From positions 1 to 64,000 of IMG/VR virus record IMGVR_UViG_3300034104_006814: a DNA stretch of 64,000 bases. One strand, written 5' to 3'. Positions within the stretch are counted from its first letter, which is position 1. Every line of letters starts with the position of its first letter. The translations under genes were made by a program, and so were the position numbers. This DNA is from a virus. Below are positions 57,093-63,367 of the stretch, piece by piece. Under the pieces are notes generated by a model. It had not been told where the DNA came from. It made no database searches and saw only the letters and a list, made by a program, of their open reading frames with translations.

Positions 57093-57654
57093 TAAGATGC
57101 CCCTTGTAAAAGGCATTTGTGACGCATTGAGACACGATTGTAGGGGTTGATTTATTGATTGGCTACATTGTGCCAACTTCGTTGGCAACTGCCACGCAAC
57201 AGAGTAAATTGTAACAACGTCTCGCCCGCCTTGTATAATAAACAATAGAAGAATGAATAAAGTATATAATAGGACATACAGTAAAGAAAAGAAAAGAAAG
57301 TATTAATAAGAATTAAAATGTGAAATAACTGAAGTAAAATGTTATATAAAAAGTGAAATGTTATAATAAAATACAAAATGTGAAATGAAAAACAGCAAAA
57401 ATGAAAGAGGTAAAATGAGGGAAAGTGAAAGAGGTAAAGTGAAAGAGGTGAAGTGAAAGAGGTGAAGTGAAAGAGGTAAAATGAGGGAAAGCATCTGCCC
57501 CCTTTATCTTTCTTTTCGTTCAATTCCTTAATGCAACTCACTTGCAATAACGCCCCACAATCCCGCTCGGGCAAAACATGCCGACAAAACTTCAAAATAT
57601 CTCAAAAAACTACCGAACGGGAAAAACATGCCGACGAAATTTCCAAAAAATTAT
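57093..57654. other. non-coding AT-rich region
   Basis: About 560 bp with no convincing gene; the one long minus-strand frame (57152-57595) is low-complexity Ser/Phe/Leu/His, produced by purine repeats on the other strand. It holds an imperfect hairpin (ATGCC...GGCAT, 57098-57116), AAATGTGAAAT/AAAATGTTATA repeats (57310-57390), the 14-bp array at 57401-57490, and two copies of a CGGG(C)AAAACATGCCGAC element (about 57568 and 57619). Confidence 0.7.
57401..57490. repeat. 14-bp purine-rich tandem repeats
   Basis: Four contiguous copies of GTGAAAGAGGT(A/G)AA (57425-57480), plus a related copy at 57401-57414, bracketed on both sides by ATGAGGGAAA (57415-57424 and 57481-57490). The strand is almost pure purine. 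Iteron-like; a possible replication origin or protein-binding array. Confidence 0.85.
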
Positions 57655-57683
57655 TTGACACGGGCCAAATAAACGTATATACT
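57655..57683 (+). promoter_or_regulatory. strong sigma70-type promoter without a following gene
   Basis: TTGACA (57655-57660), 17-bp spacer, TATACT (57678-57683). No protein gene follows for 400 bp. A diverged copy of the same block (CCAAAAAATTACTTGACACG..., 57759-57793) has the -35 but not the -10. Confidence 0.8.
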
Positions 57684-57980
57684 GGGACAAACTGTGCTTT
57701 GTAAACGCCTGCGCCGCAAGACGTTATGGCACCGAATAAAAACTTAACTCAAAAAAATCCAAAAAATTACTTGACACGAACCAAATAAGCGTCTTGCGGC
57801 GGGGGGTCAAAAAATTACCAAAAAATTACCAAATAAAGCCCAAATAACGGCCAGGACTTTTGGGGGGGTTTCGCAGCGTTTCGCACGATTTCAAATGTTT
57901 TCGTTAGATTAGATAAGATCTGCTTATAATAGGAAGAATCAAAAATTAGCGGGAAAGAACGAAATAAAGGGTGAGGTTGG

Positions 57981-58000
57981 GGCCAGGGGCACCCCTGGCC
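57981..58000. repeat. dispersed palindrome, copy 1
   Basis: GGCCAGGGG-CA-CCCCTGGCC, a 9-bp perfect stem with a 2-nt centre. One of five copies of CCAGGGG(CA/TG)CCCCTGG in the right-hand 6 kb. Confidence 0.9.
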
Positions 58001-58008
58001 TAGCACGT

Positions 58009-58038
58009 CCCATGCCAACTGGCATGGGATATTTTTTT
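58009..58038 (+). terminator. intrinsic terminator
   Basis: CCCATGCC-AACT-GGCATGGG followed by ATATTTTTTT. It ends the candidate ncRNA and stands 12 bp before the next -35 box. Confidence 0.9.
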
Positions 58039-58050
58039 GTTAAAAAGCTG

Positions 58051-58079
58051 TTGACCACCTCATTTGTATGTGGTTTAAT
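58051..58079 (+). promoter_or_regulatory. sigma70-type promoter
   Basis: TTGACC (58051-58056), 17-bp spacer, TTTAAT (58074-58079), 10 nt before ATG 58090. Confidence 0.75.
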
Positions 58080-58089
58080 TATCACCGTT

Positions 58090-58380
58090 ATGAACAACAA
58101 CATTGTTACCTCCACCTCCACTGAAACCGCAACTGTCAAGCGTGGGCGCGGTCGCCCGCATGGCAGCAACTCGTTTGAAAATGTGCAGATCAAGCATCTG
58201 CTTAATTTCCTTTCTGAGGATGCCAGCGTTCCTGTATCCAAGATCTGGATGCGCGACACGCTTGGTTGCATTATCGAAGCTCGTCCGTTGCAGGTTATCA
58301 AGAGTGATGATACTACCCACCACATCATTGAACAACCAGAAGAAAAAGTTCAGTACGCACTCGAAACTTTCGAGGAATAG
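58090..58380 (+). CDS. small DNA-binding protein with AT-hook
   Basis: 96 residues from ATG 58090; the in-frame ATG at 58012 lies in the terminator and ahead of the promoter. VKRGRGRPHGSNSF is a classic AT-hook (RGRP core). The rest is a helical region (QIKHLLNFLSEDASVPVSKI) and acidic end. May bind AT-rich phage DNA, possibly near the adjacent repeats. Confidence 0.7.
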   Translation: MNNNIVTSTSTETATVKRGRGRPHGSNSFENVQIKHLLNFLSEDASVPVSKIWMRDTLGCIIEARPLQVIKSDDTTHHIIEQPEEKVQYALETFEE

Positions 58381-58383
58381 TTG

Positions 58384-58412
58384 TTGACTTGCCTTTTTAA
58401 TTGCCTTATATT
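58384..58412 (+). promoter_or_regulatory. sigma70-type promoter
   Basis: TTGACT (58384-58389), 17-bp spacer, TATATT (58407-58412), 8 nt before ATG 58421: leaderless geometry. Confidence 0.8.
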
Positions 58413-58420
58413 CATTGCTT

Positions 58421-59353
58421 ATGTTTGACAACCTCATTGGACAACCCGAAATCAAAAAGCAGTTGGAATTTTATTCCAATGCTTATCAGAAAACGTCAGT
58501 CGTACCCTTTCTCCTACTCAATGGCGCAAAGGGTTTGGGTAAGACTGAGTTTCTCAAGCAGTTCAGCAAGTCGCTGACCAATGTGGACGGCAAGCCTCGT
58601 CCCATGCTTGAACTCAACAGCTCCACAATCAAGAACAATCAAATGTTCTTCGAGCAGATCTTCCTTCCGATTGTGCAGGGTAACGAAGTAACTCTTTTCT
58701 TTGATGAGTGTCACGCACTCCCCAAGGATTTGGTGATGGCATTCCTGTCCATCCTTAACACTGAGCGCACTCCTTTTAAGGAATTTAATTGGCGCGAATT
58801 TACTTTCCAATTTGACTTCACAAAGATTTCCATGATCTTTGCGACGACTGAGTTGGATAAGCTGTTCCCACCTCTAAAGGATCGTCTGACCATCCTCGAC
58901 TTCAAGCCGTACAAAACGGATGAGTTAAGTCAGATCATTAAAGGTCGCCTCAATGACGTTGACTTCGAGGATGGTGTACTCGAAGATATTGCGAGCACCA
59001 CTCGCGGCAATGCTCGTAGCGCAGTCAAACGCGCAAAAGAGATTGAGATTTACTGCGAGACTAACAACTCTGCCACCTTCTTCAAGGAGGAGTGGCTTGA
59101 GCTTCGCCAAATTCTCGGCATCAAACCTCTCGGTTTGTCAAACACTGAGATTCAAGTCTTGGAAATTCTTGCGGAACGCGGCCCATCTACACTCCAGACT
59201 ATCGCAGCGGTCACGGGTATGTCACGCACTGCGATCCAGCGTGATGCCGAACTGTATCTTTTACAGCGTGGACTTATGAAGATCGATGGCACTCGCGAGA
59301 TCACCAGAGCAGGAGTTGAAGTTCTGCATGAGATCACAGCAAAAGGTTTTTAG
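58421..59353 (+). CDS. RuvB-like AAA+ ATPase
   Basis: 310 residues from ATG 58421. FDNLIGQPEIKKQLEFYSNA start, Walker A LLNGAKGLGKTEFL, Walker B VTLFFDECHALP, sensor 1 MIFATTELDKLFPPLKDR, sensor 2 region RGNARSAVKRA and a C-terminal winged helix (LAERGPSTLQTIAAVTGMSR). This is the RuvB plan, near RuvB length. It could drive branch migration or loading at replication forks. No RuvA or RuvC neighbour seen; a PD-(D/E)XK nuclease is encoded at 21 kb. Followed by a strong terminator. Confidence 0.85.
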   Translation: MFDNLIGQPEIKKQLEFYSNAYQKTSVVPFLLLNGAKGLGKTEFLKQFSKSLTNVDGKPRPMLELNSSTIKNNQMFFEQIFLPIVQGNEVTLFFDECHALPKDLVMAFLSILNTERTPFKEFNWREFTFQFDFTKISMIFATTELDKLFPPLKDRLTILDFKPYKTDELSQIIKGRLNDVDFEDGVLEDIASTTRGNARSAVKRAKEIEIYCETNNSATFFKEEWLELRQILGIKPLGLSNTEIQVLEILAERGPSTLQTIAAVTGMSRTAIQRDAELYLLQRGLMKIDGTREITRAGVEVLHEITAKGF

Positions 59354-59410
59354 AATGTGACTGGCTGGCCACAATAAAGTCCTACATGTGTAGGATCTAC
59401 GAAAGTAGGA

Positions 59411-59440
59411 ACCCTTGACTCCGTGAGTCAAGGGTTTTTT
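59411..59440 (+). terminator. intrinsic terminator
   Basis: ACCCTTGACTC-CGT-GAGTCAAGGGT then TTTTT: 11-bp perfect stem. Two short hairpins (CCTACATGTGTAGG and CTACGAAAGTAG) lie just before it. Confidence 0.95.
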
Positions 59441-59493
59441 ATTTTAAAAGTTAAAGAAAAATTAACTAAATAAGGGCAAATAAGCGATTAGCT

Positions 59494-59509
59494 CCAGGGG
59501 TGCCCCTGG
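59494..59509. repeat. dispersed palindrome, copy 2
   Basis: CCAGGGG-TG-CCCCTGG, preceded by TTAGCT as in copy 5. Lies between convergent genes. Confidence 0.9.
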
Positions 59510-59523
59510 GCTCCAGCACAAAA

Positions 59524-59549
59524 CCCCACAACCCTCTCGGGTTGTGGGG
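59524..59549 (-). terminator. hairpin terminator for the leftward SprT operon
   Basis: CCCCACAACCC-TCTC-GGGTTGTGGGG, 11-bp stem. Read on the minus strand it is followed by TTTTG, so it should stop transcripts from the SprT side; read rightward it lacks a T run. Confidence 0.7.
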
Positions 59550-59625
59550 CTTAGGCTTAGGGGGAATTTTTATTTATTATTTTTGAAGTACGCCGCAGCA
59601 AACACTAGTACAGCGATCAACAGCA

Positions 59626-60171
59626 TCATAAAACTTGTCGATAGCAAGTCTCAAGGGTGATAAGTTCGAGGTCTTCGCTGATCGGGCGGAGCAGTCTGGC
59701 TTGCCAGTTCTTTGCCGTTTCGATCTGCGCGGGCGTGGGTCGAGCGGGATAGTAGGCGAAGATTCTGCCCGTCGTGCTGTTGCGGATGGCATGAGTCTTG
59801 CCGCGTGGGTGCATGAGCCATAGGGTGCCATCATAGCATCTTTCGGGAATCTTGCCTAGCTTCAACATCCACTTTCTCCACACGGGGGAATGAGAGAGAA
59901 CCTTGCGCTCTTCATACTCCAAGGCGTGCGCCCATTCGTGGACGATGGTTTCTTGAATCTTGTCAAGGAAGTTTGGGATGCTAAGATTCAACGAAACAAT
60001 CTTTGTGGACAGTTCGATGTACTTCATTCCCCGCTTGACAACGCAGCGACCCATTGCATTTGTCAATCGGGTATTCCAACGGAACGCCCAACCAGCAAGC
60101 TGTGGATGATTGCGCTTGATGACTTCACTGAGTGAATTGTATTTTTCGGCAACTTGAGCAAATGTGGTCAT
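59626..60171 (-). CDS. SprT-like zinc metalloprotease
   Basis: 181 residues. QETIVHEWAHALEYEERKVL has the HExxH motif, with a third ligand His a little later (SHSPVWRKWM). Length and the C-terminal basic/Tyr region fit the SprT/Spartan family, which acts on DNA-protein crosslinks. Clearly less AT-rich than the left part of the window. TAATATG junction with the upstream gene. Confidence 0.85.
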   Translation of the reverse strand: MTTFAQVAEKYNSLSEVIKRNHPQLAGWAFRWNTRLTNAMGRCVVKRGMKYIELSTKIVSLNLSIPNFLDKIQETIVHEWAHALEYEERKVLSHSPVWRKWMLKLGKIPERCYDGTLWLMHPRGKTHAIRNSTTGRIFAYYPARPTPAQIETAKNWQARLLRPISEDLELITLETCYRQVL

Positions 60172-60172
60172 A

Positions 60173-60373
60173 TTAGCAAACTATGTTGTGCGCATCATTG
60201 TACAGAGCCGTACCTTCTTCGTCAATCTCAAAAGACTCGTCTAGGTAATGTTCATTACCCTCATTATTCACAGAGGCTTCCAAAGCAAATTCTTTTGCAG
60301 CTTCCAACGATTCGGCTTGAATGTTGATGGTTCCGTATGTGGTGTATTGATAAGCAATTTTATATGTTTTCAT
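60173..60373 (-). CDS. small hypothetical protein
   Basis: 66 residues from MKTYKIAYQYTTYGTINIQA. Helix EAAKEFALEASVNNEGN and acidic end. TAATATG junctions on both sides. Confidence 0.65.
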   Translation of the reverse strand: MKTYKIAYQYTTYGTINIQAESLEAAKEFALEASVNNEGNEHYLDESFEIDEEGTALYNDAHNIVC

Positions 60374-60374
60374 A

Positions 60375-60560
60375 TTAGTCTTCGTCTCTGAACATAACCT
60401 CATCCTCGATATAGTCAATCAAATTCAACAGCCCGTCCATATGTTCGCGCATTTCATCTGTCCACTCAATTTTTTCATCCATCAGTTTGTAGAGTGTTTG
60501 TTTTTGTTTGCTTAGGAGATCGGGGCAAACACTGATTTCGATGTCGTAGATGGGTTTCAT
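60375..60560 (-). CDS. small hypothetical protein
   Basis: 61 residues from MKPIYDIEISVCPDLLSKQK; the ATG 12 nt upstream is possible. Helical, acidic. First gene of a three-gene leftward operon. Confidence 0.6.
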   Translation of the reverse strand: MKPIYDIEISVCPDLLSKQKQTLYKLMDEKIEWTDEMREHMDGLLNLIDYIEDEVMFRDED

Positions 60561-60584
60561 ATATTTAAGCAATTAAAAAAGTGA

Positions 60585-60659
60585 TGGTGGTTCTAGCTGG
60601 ATTCGAACCAGCAATAATTCTTTAGAAGAGAACTGTGATATCCCTTTCACCATAGAACC
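60585..60659 (-). tRNA. tRNA-Arg (UCU)
   Basis: Acceptor GGTTCTA/TAGAACC, D arm GTG/CAC, anticodon stem GTTCT/AGAAT with loop CTTCTAA (TCT), T arm GCTGG-TTCGAAT-CCAGC, ACCA encoded. Reads AGA. Confidence 0.9.
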
Positions 60660-60702
60660 ATTGTTCACTTGGATATTATTTAGGTGTAATACTTACTGAA
60701 CT

Positions 60703-61212
60703 ATGGATAAAATTACACTAGAGCACCTCATAAGTCAAGGGCTTTCTTCGCATGAAATTGCGAAAAAGATGAACTGCGGCCAAACAAACATTATGTACTG
60801 GATGAAAAAACATAATTTAAAAACTTTAAACAGAGTTCGAGAACAAAAAGAGAAGAAGTGTCCTCGATGTCAATCTTTTTTTGATCTCTCTTTTTTTTAT
60901 CAAAGACGAGGTAAAATTGGAGGTTCTGTTTATTGTAAGAATTGCACTTCCGCGCAAACAGTAGAAAGACAAAAAAGATTTAAAATAGAATGCGTAACCT
61001 ATAAAGGTGGTTGCTGTCAATCATGTAATTATTCAAAATCTCTTTCTGCTTTAGAATTTCATCACATAGATAAGGGAGAAAAAGATTTTGAAATATCAAG
61101 AGCAAAATTAAAAACATTTAATGATTCAATTAAGAAGGAGTTAGATAAATGCGTTCTACTTTGTGCAAATTGCCATAGAGAAGAACATGATAAAAGTCAA
61201 CCAGAAACTTGA
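60703..61212 (+). CDS. HNH (homing-type) endonuclease
   Basis: 169 residues. A helix-turn-helix at the N-terminus (SSHEIAKKMNCGQTNIMYWM), a zinc pair CPRC...CKNC, then SALEFHHIDKGEKDFEI and CVLLCANCHREEHD, the HNH core. It is AT-rich inside a less AT-rich region and lies between tRNA-Arg and uvsE, a typical position for a homing gene. A hairpin CCAGAAACTT-GAAA-AGTTTCTGG overlaps its stop. Confidence 0.85.
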   Translation: MDKITLEHLISQGLSSHEIAKKMNCGQTNIMYWMKKHNLKTLNRVREQKEKKCPRCQSFFDLSFFYQRRGKIGGSVYCKNCTSAQTVERQKRFKIECVTYKGGCCQSCNYSKSLSALEFHHIDKGEKDFEISRAKLKTFNDSIKKELDKCVLLCANCHREEHDKSQPET

Positions 61213-61223
61213 AAAGTTTCTGG
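61200..61223 (+). terminator. hairpin at the end of the HNH gene
   Basis: CCAGAAACTT and AGTTTCTGG around a GAAA turn, overlapping the TGA stop. No T run follows, so it is a weak terminator or a stability hairpin. Confidence 0.45.
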
Positions 61224-61256
61224 AAAAGTGCGTAATAATAACACTTGACAGCCAGG

Positions 61257-61272
61257 CCAGGGGCACCCCTGG
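61257..61272. repeat. dispersed palindrome, copy 3
   Basis: CCAGGGG-CA-CCCCTGG (GCC..GGC extended), 5 bp past the stop of the leftward uvsE gene. Confidence 0.9.
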
Positions 61273-61277
61273 CGGGG

Positions 61278-62147
61278 TCACACCCGCAACTGTAACACTG
61301 CAAGATTCTTTTGTTTTGCTTCTAACTCTATGTCTACATTACTGTACTTAGGAAGAGATACGACATAGTCGCTGTGCGCACGATCCAAGGCGTGGTCTTT
61401 ACCCTCAGAGTAATGAAACAAAGGAGTTACACCTTTCCATGTAGAAACACAGAAATCGTGAGCTTCTTGTTCAGTCTCACCCTCGTTGTTAATCAAGCGG
61501 TGATGATAGTCTAATGTAATGGGAACATTAGAAAAGTATTGTGCGATCTTCTGATAAGTCCAGAAAGATTTATCTTCCGTCTCAAACACTAAGCGAGAGG
61601 TAACACTATAAGATAATAGAGCAAAATTCTTGATAGCATTAACAGCCGCGATTTCTCCTAGCTTACCATTAGAGATGTGAATGTTAATCGGGTAAAAGAA
61701 ATCTTGTGGAATCTCTAGCATATCAAACATCTTAGCATGATATTCGAGGTTCTTAATTCCTTTCTTGTTTACTTCTTCATTGTCTGAAGAGATAACACAA
61801 AATTGATCGGGGTGTGTGCTGACACGACCACCCGCAGAAAGATAATCACGGATAGCTTGACGAGCTTCTAACCAAAAGTATTCCTTAGAACAAAAGAAGT
61901 TCCAATAATGTTCAAACTCCTCATGGTCAGCGAGCGGGAACATATCGGATGAAATGCGGTACATCCAAATCTTTTCTTTGGTCAAATACTTTAATGCCTT
62001 GACAAGCTCACTGAGATTGTGGCGATAGACATCAAAAATCTTTTCTTGAGGTTTAGCCTCGGCTTGCGTGCGTTTAAGCTGCAAAGTCTTGAACTTGGTG
62101 GCTTCATCACCAAGAATCAAACAACAAACTCCAATACGATTAGACAT
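61278..62147 (-). CDS. uvsE: UV damage endonuclease UvsE/UvdE
   Basis: 289 residues, the family's usual size. MSNRIGVCCLILGDEATKFK start, WMYRISSDMFPLADHEEF, RVSTHPDQFCVISSDNEEV, NIHISNGKLGEIAAVNAI, ITLDYHHRLIN and GVTPLFHYSEGKD supply the metal-binding His/Glu/Asp residues of the TIM-barrel nuclease. It nicks DNA 5' of UV photoproducts. Dispersed palindrome copies flank it on both sides. Confidence 0.93.
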   Translation of the reverse strand: MSNRIGVCCLILGDEATKFKTLQLKRTQAEAKPQEKIFDVYRHNLSELVKALKYLTKEKIWMYRISSDMFPLADHEEFEHYWNFFCSKEYFWLEARQAIRDYLSAGGRVSTHPDQFCVISSDNEEVNKKGIKNLEYHAKMFDMLEIPQDFFYPINIHISNGKLGEIAAVNAIKNFALLSYSVTSRLVFETEDKSFWTYQKIAQYFSNVPITLDYHHRLINNEGETEQEAHDFCVSTWKGVTPLFHYSEGKDHALDRAHSDYVVSLPKYSNVDIELEAKQKNLAVLQLRV

Positions 62148-62203
62148 ATAGACAGAATAGCTAAAAATTACAGAGAGTCAAAACAAATAACAACCAATTA
62201 AAA

Positions 62204-62219
62204 CCAGGGGCACCCCTGG
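62204..62219. repeat. dispersed palindrome, copy 4
   Basis: CCAGGGG-CA-CCCCTGG, one base from the CCA end of tRNA-Lys, so it lies in that tRNA's 3' trailer. Confidence 0.9.
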
Positions 62220-62220
62220 G

Positions 62221-62295
62221 TGGTGGATAGGGAGGGACTCGAACCCTCAACCAACGCCTTAAAAGGGCGCTGCTCTACCATTGAGCTACCTATCC
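62221..62295 (-). tRNA. tRNA-Lys (UUU)
   Basis: Acceptor GGATAGG/CCTATCC, D arm AGCTC...GAGC, anticodon loop CTTTTAA (TTT), T arm GAGGG-TTCGAGT-CCCTC, ACCA encoded. Confidence 0.93.
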
Positions 62296-62308
62296 TTTGT
62301 GCCAGAGC

Positions 62309-62330
62309 CTCCCCCGCACTCGCGGGGGAG
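62309..62330 (-). terminator. GC-rich hairpin
   Basis: CTCCCCCGC-ACTC-GCGGGGGAG between the gene at 62361 and tRNA-Lys. No T run on either strand; could be a pause site or a processing hairpin ahead of the tRNA. Confidence 0.45.
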
Positions 62331-62360
62331 GATGGATGACACCAAACCAACCAACAGAAA

Positions 62361-62654
62361 TTATTTTCTTGCAGACTCGAAACAATGCCCAGCATGAGCA
62401 TCGAGATAAGCCCGAATAGAACCAATGTTTGACCATTGGACTTGTCGCTGCGCTCTGGCTTTCAGCCACGCCTCATCACCCAGAGGGTAGTAATCACGAG
62501 AATGAAATTCTATTTCTTGAAACACGCTTTCAAACTGCTGAAGCGCTTTCAATGCTTCAAAGTACTGATGCCCCAACTTTGAACCATCGTTTCCACCCAT
62601 GTGGATGATGGGCAACTGCATTTCGGGATATTGTTCTGCAACGTATGTATTCAT
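62361..62654 (-). CDS. conserved hypothetical protein
   Basis: 97 residues from MNTYVAEQYPEMQLPIIHMG; the ATG 60 nt upstream lies in tRNA-Leu and is rejected. IHMGGNDGSKLGHQYFEALK and IEFHSRDYYPLGDEAWLKAR suggest a small helical protein conserved in phages. Function unknown. Confidence 0.65.
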   Translation of the reverse strand: MNTYVAEQYPEMQLPIIHMGGNDGSKLGHQYFEALKALQQFESVFQEIEFHSRDYYPLGDEAWLKARAQRQVQWSNIGSIRAYLDAHAGHCFESARK

Positions 62655-62670
62655 TTTATTTGATTGTAAT

Positions 62671-62756
62671 TGGTACTGATGGCGGGACTCGAACCCGCAC
62701 GCCCTAAAGGGCAACAGATTTTAAGTCTGTTGTGTCTGCCATTTCACCACATCAGC
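62671..62756 (-). tRNA. tRNA-Leu (UAA)
   Basis: Class II: acceptor GCTGATG/CATCAGT, anticodon stem ACAGA/TCTGT with loop CTTAAAA (TAA), long variable arm (GCCCTTTAGGGC), T arm GCGGG-TTCGAGT-CCCGC, ACCA encoded. Confidence 0.92.
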
Positions 62757-62770
62757 ATTAGAAAGTCAAG

Positions 62771-62843
62771 TGGGAACGGTGGGACTCGAACCCACACTCA
62801 AGCGATTATGAGTCGCCTGCTTTAACCTTTAAGCTACATTCCC
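62771..62843 (-). tRNA. tRNA-Ile2 or tRNA-Met (CAU)
   Basis: Acceptor GGGAATG/CGTTCCC, anticodon arm GCGA-CTCATAA-TCGC (CAT), T arm TGTGGG-TTCGAGT-CCCAC; CCA not encoded. The anticodon arm GGCGACTCATAATCGCTT is what I recall of E. coli tRNA-Ile2 (lysidine type, reads AUA), so Ile2 is more likely than elongator Met. Confidence 0.8.
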
Positions 62844-62850
62844 GTGAAGA

Positions 62851-63165
62851 TTAAAAAGAACCAACAATAATGTTAGACTCAGGAAAGCCCGATTCTGGAT
62901 AATTGATCCAGTCACCTTCGTCAACAGAGTAGCCCAACTCCGTGAGTGCTGTCAAGGCTGCATTTTCAAACCATCCTTCTTTGAAGGCCCACACGAAATC
63001 GCCATTGACATCTACCAAAGTATAATCTTTGATGTTAGACGAATCATATTGATCGTCAGTCTTCAGAAAATACCCAACATGGCCCAGAACATCTGAATAA
63101 AGATATTCGGGATTTTCGATATTGATTGTTTCGTCTGCGCCTTCGAAGGTGATCGTGTAGGTCAT
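62851..63165 (-). CDS. hypothetical protein
   Basis: 104 residues (MTYTITFEGADETINIENPE), acidic, beta-rich front, helix near AALTALTELGYSVDEGDW. Ends 7 bp before the CAU tRNA, so mRNA and tRNAs may share one leftward transcript. Confidence 0.65.
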   Translation of the reverse strand: MTYTITFEGADETINIENPEYLYSDVLGHVGYFLKTDDQYDSSNIKDYTLVDVNGDFVWAFKEGWFENAALTALTELGYSVDEGDWINYPESGFPESNIIVGSF

Positions 63166-63202
63166 GCATTCAATCTATCACAGAATCAGAGGAGAGCAAC
63201 AG

Positions 63203-63226
63203 AAATCTTCACGAATGTGAAGATTT
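63203..63226. other. inverted repeat upstream of a leftward gene
   Basis: AAATCTTCAC-GAAT-GTGAAGATTT, a perfect 10-bp inverted repeat 38 bp upstream of the ATG at 63165. Possible operator or weak terminator. Confidence 0.5.
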
Positions 63227-63266
63227 TCAAAGTTTACCTAAATAACTGTTAATAAAGGACTTAGCT

Positions 63267-63282
63267 CCAGGGGTGCCCCTGG
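63267..63282. repeat. dispersed palindrome, copy 5
   Basis: CCAGGGG-TG-CCCCTGG, preceded by TTAGCT and, further left, CTAAATAA, as in copy 2. Confidence 0.9.
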
Positions 63283-63285
63283 GCG

Positions 63286-63320
63286 AAAAAAATGCAGGCC
63301 GCGCATGGCGCGACCTGCAT
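63286..63320 (-). terminator. intrinsic terminator of the DUF932 gene
   Basis: On the minus strand: ATGCAGGTCGCGC-CAT-GCGCGGCCTGCAT (one mismatch) followed by seven T. A second GC hairpin (GCGGCGGG...CCCGCCGC, about 63333-63354) stands between it and the stop. Confidence 0.9.
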
Positions 63321-63367
63321 TGATGGGGGGAGAAGCGGCGGGCCGTAACCCGCCGCCCCCGTGGGGC

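Larger units (their letters stand above)
57690..58038 (+). ncRNA. candidate phage non-coding RNA
   Basis: Bounded by the promoter at 57655-57683 and the terminator at 58009-58038, giving a predicted transcript of about 350 nt. It contains no credible gene (the best frame is 20 codons at 57726), a degenerate duplicate of the promoter block, G-rich runs and dispersed palindrome copy 1. Function unknown. Confidence 0.5.

Noticed and set aside
57152-57595. 147-codon minus-strand ORF
   Set aside because: Low-complexity Leu/Tyr/Phe/His pattern generated by the purine-rich repeats on the plus strand; no start signal and no neighbours on that strand.
58012-58089. N-terminal extension of the AT-hook protein
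   Set aside because: The extra 26 codons cover a terminator and a promoter.
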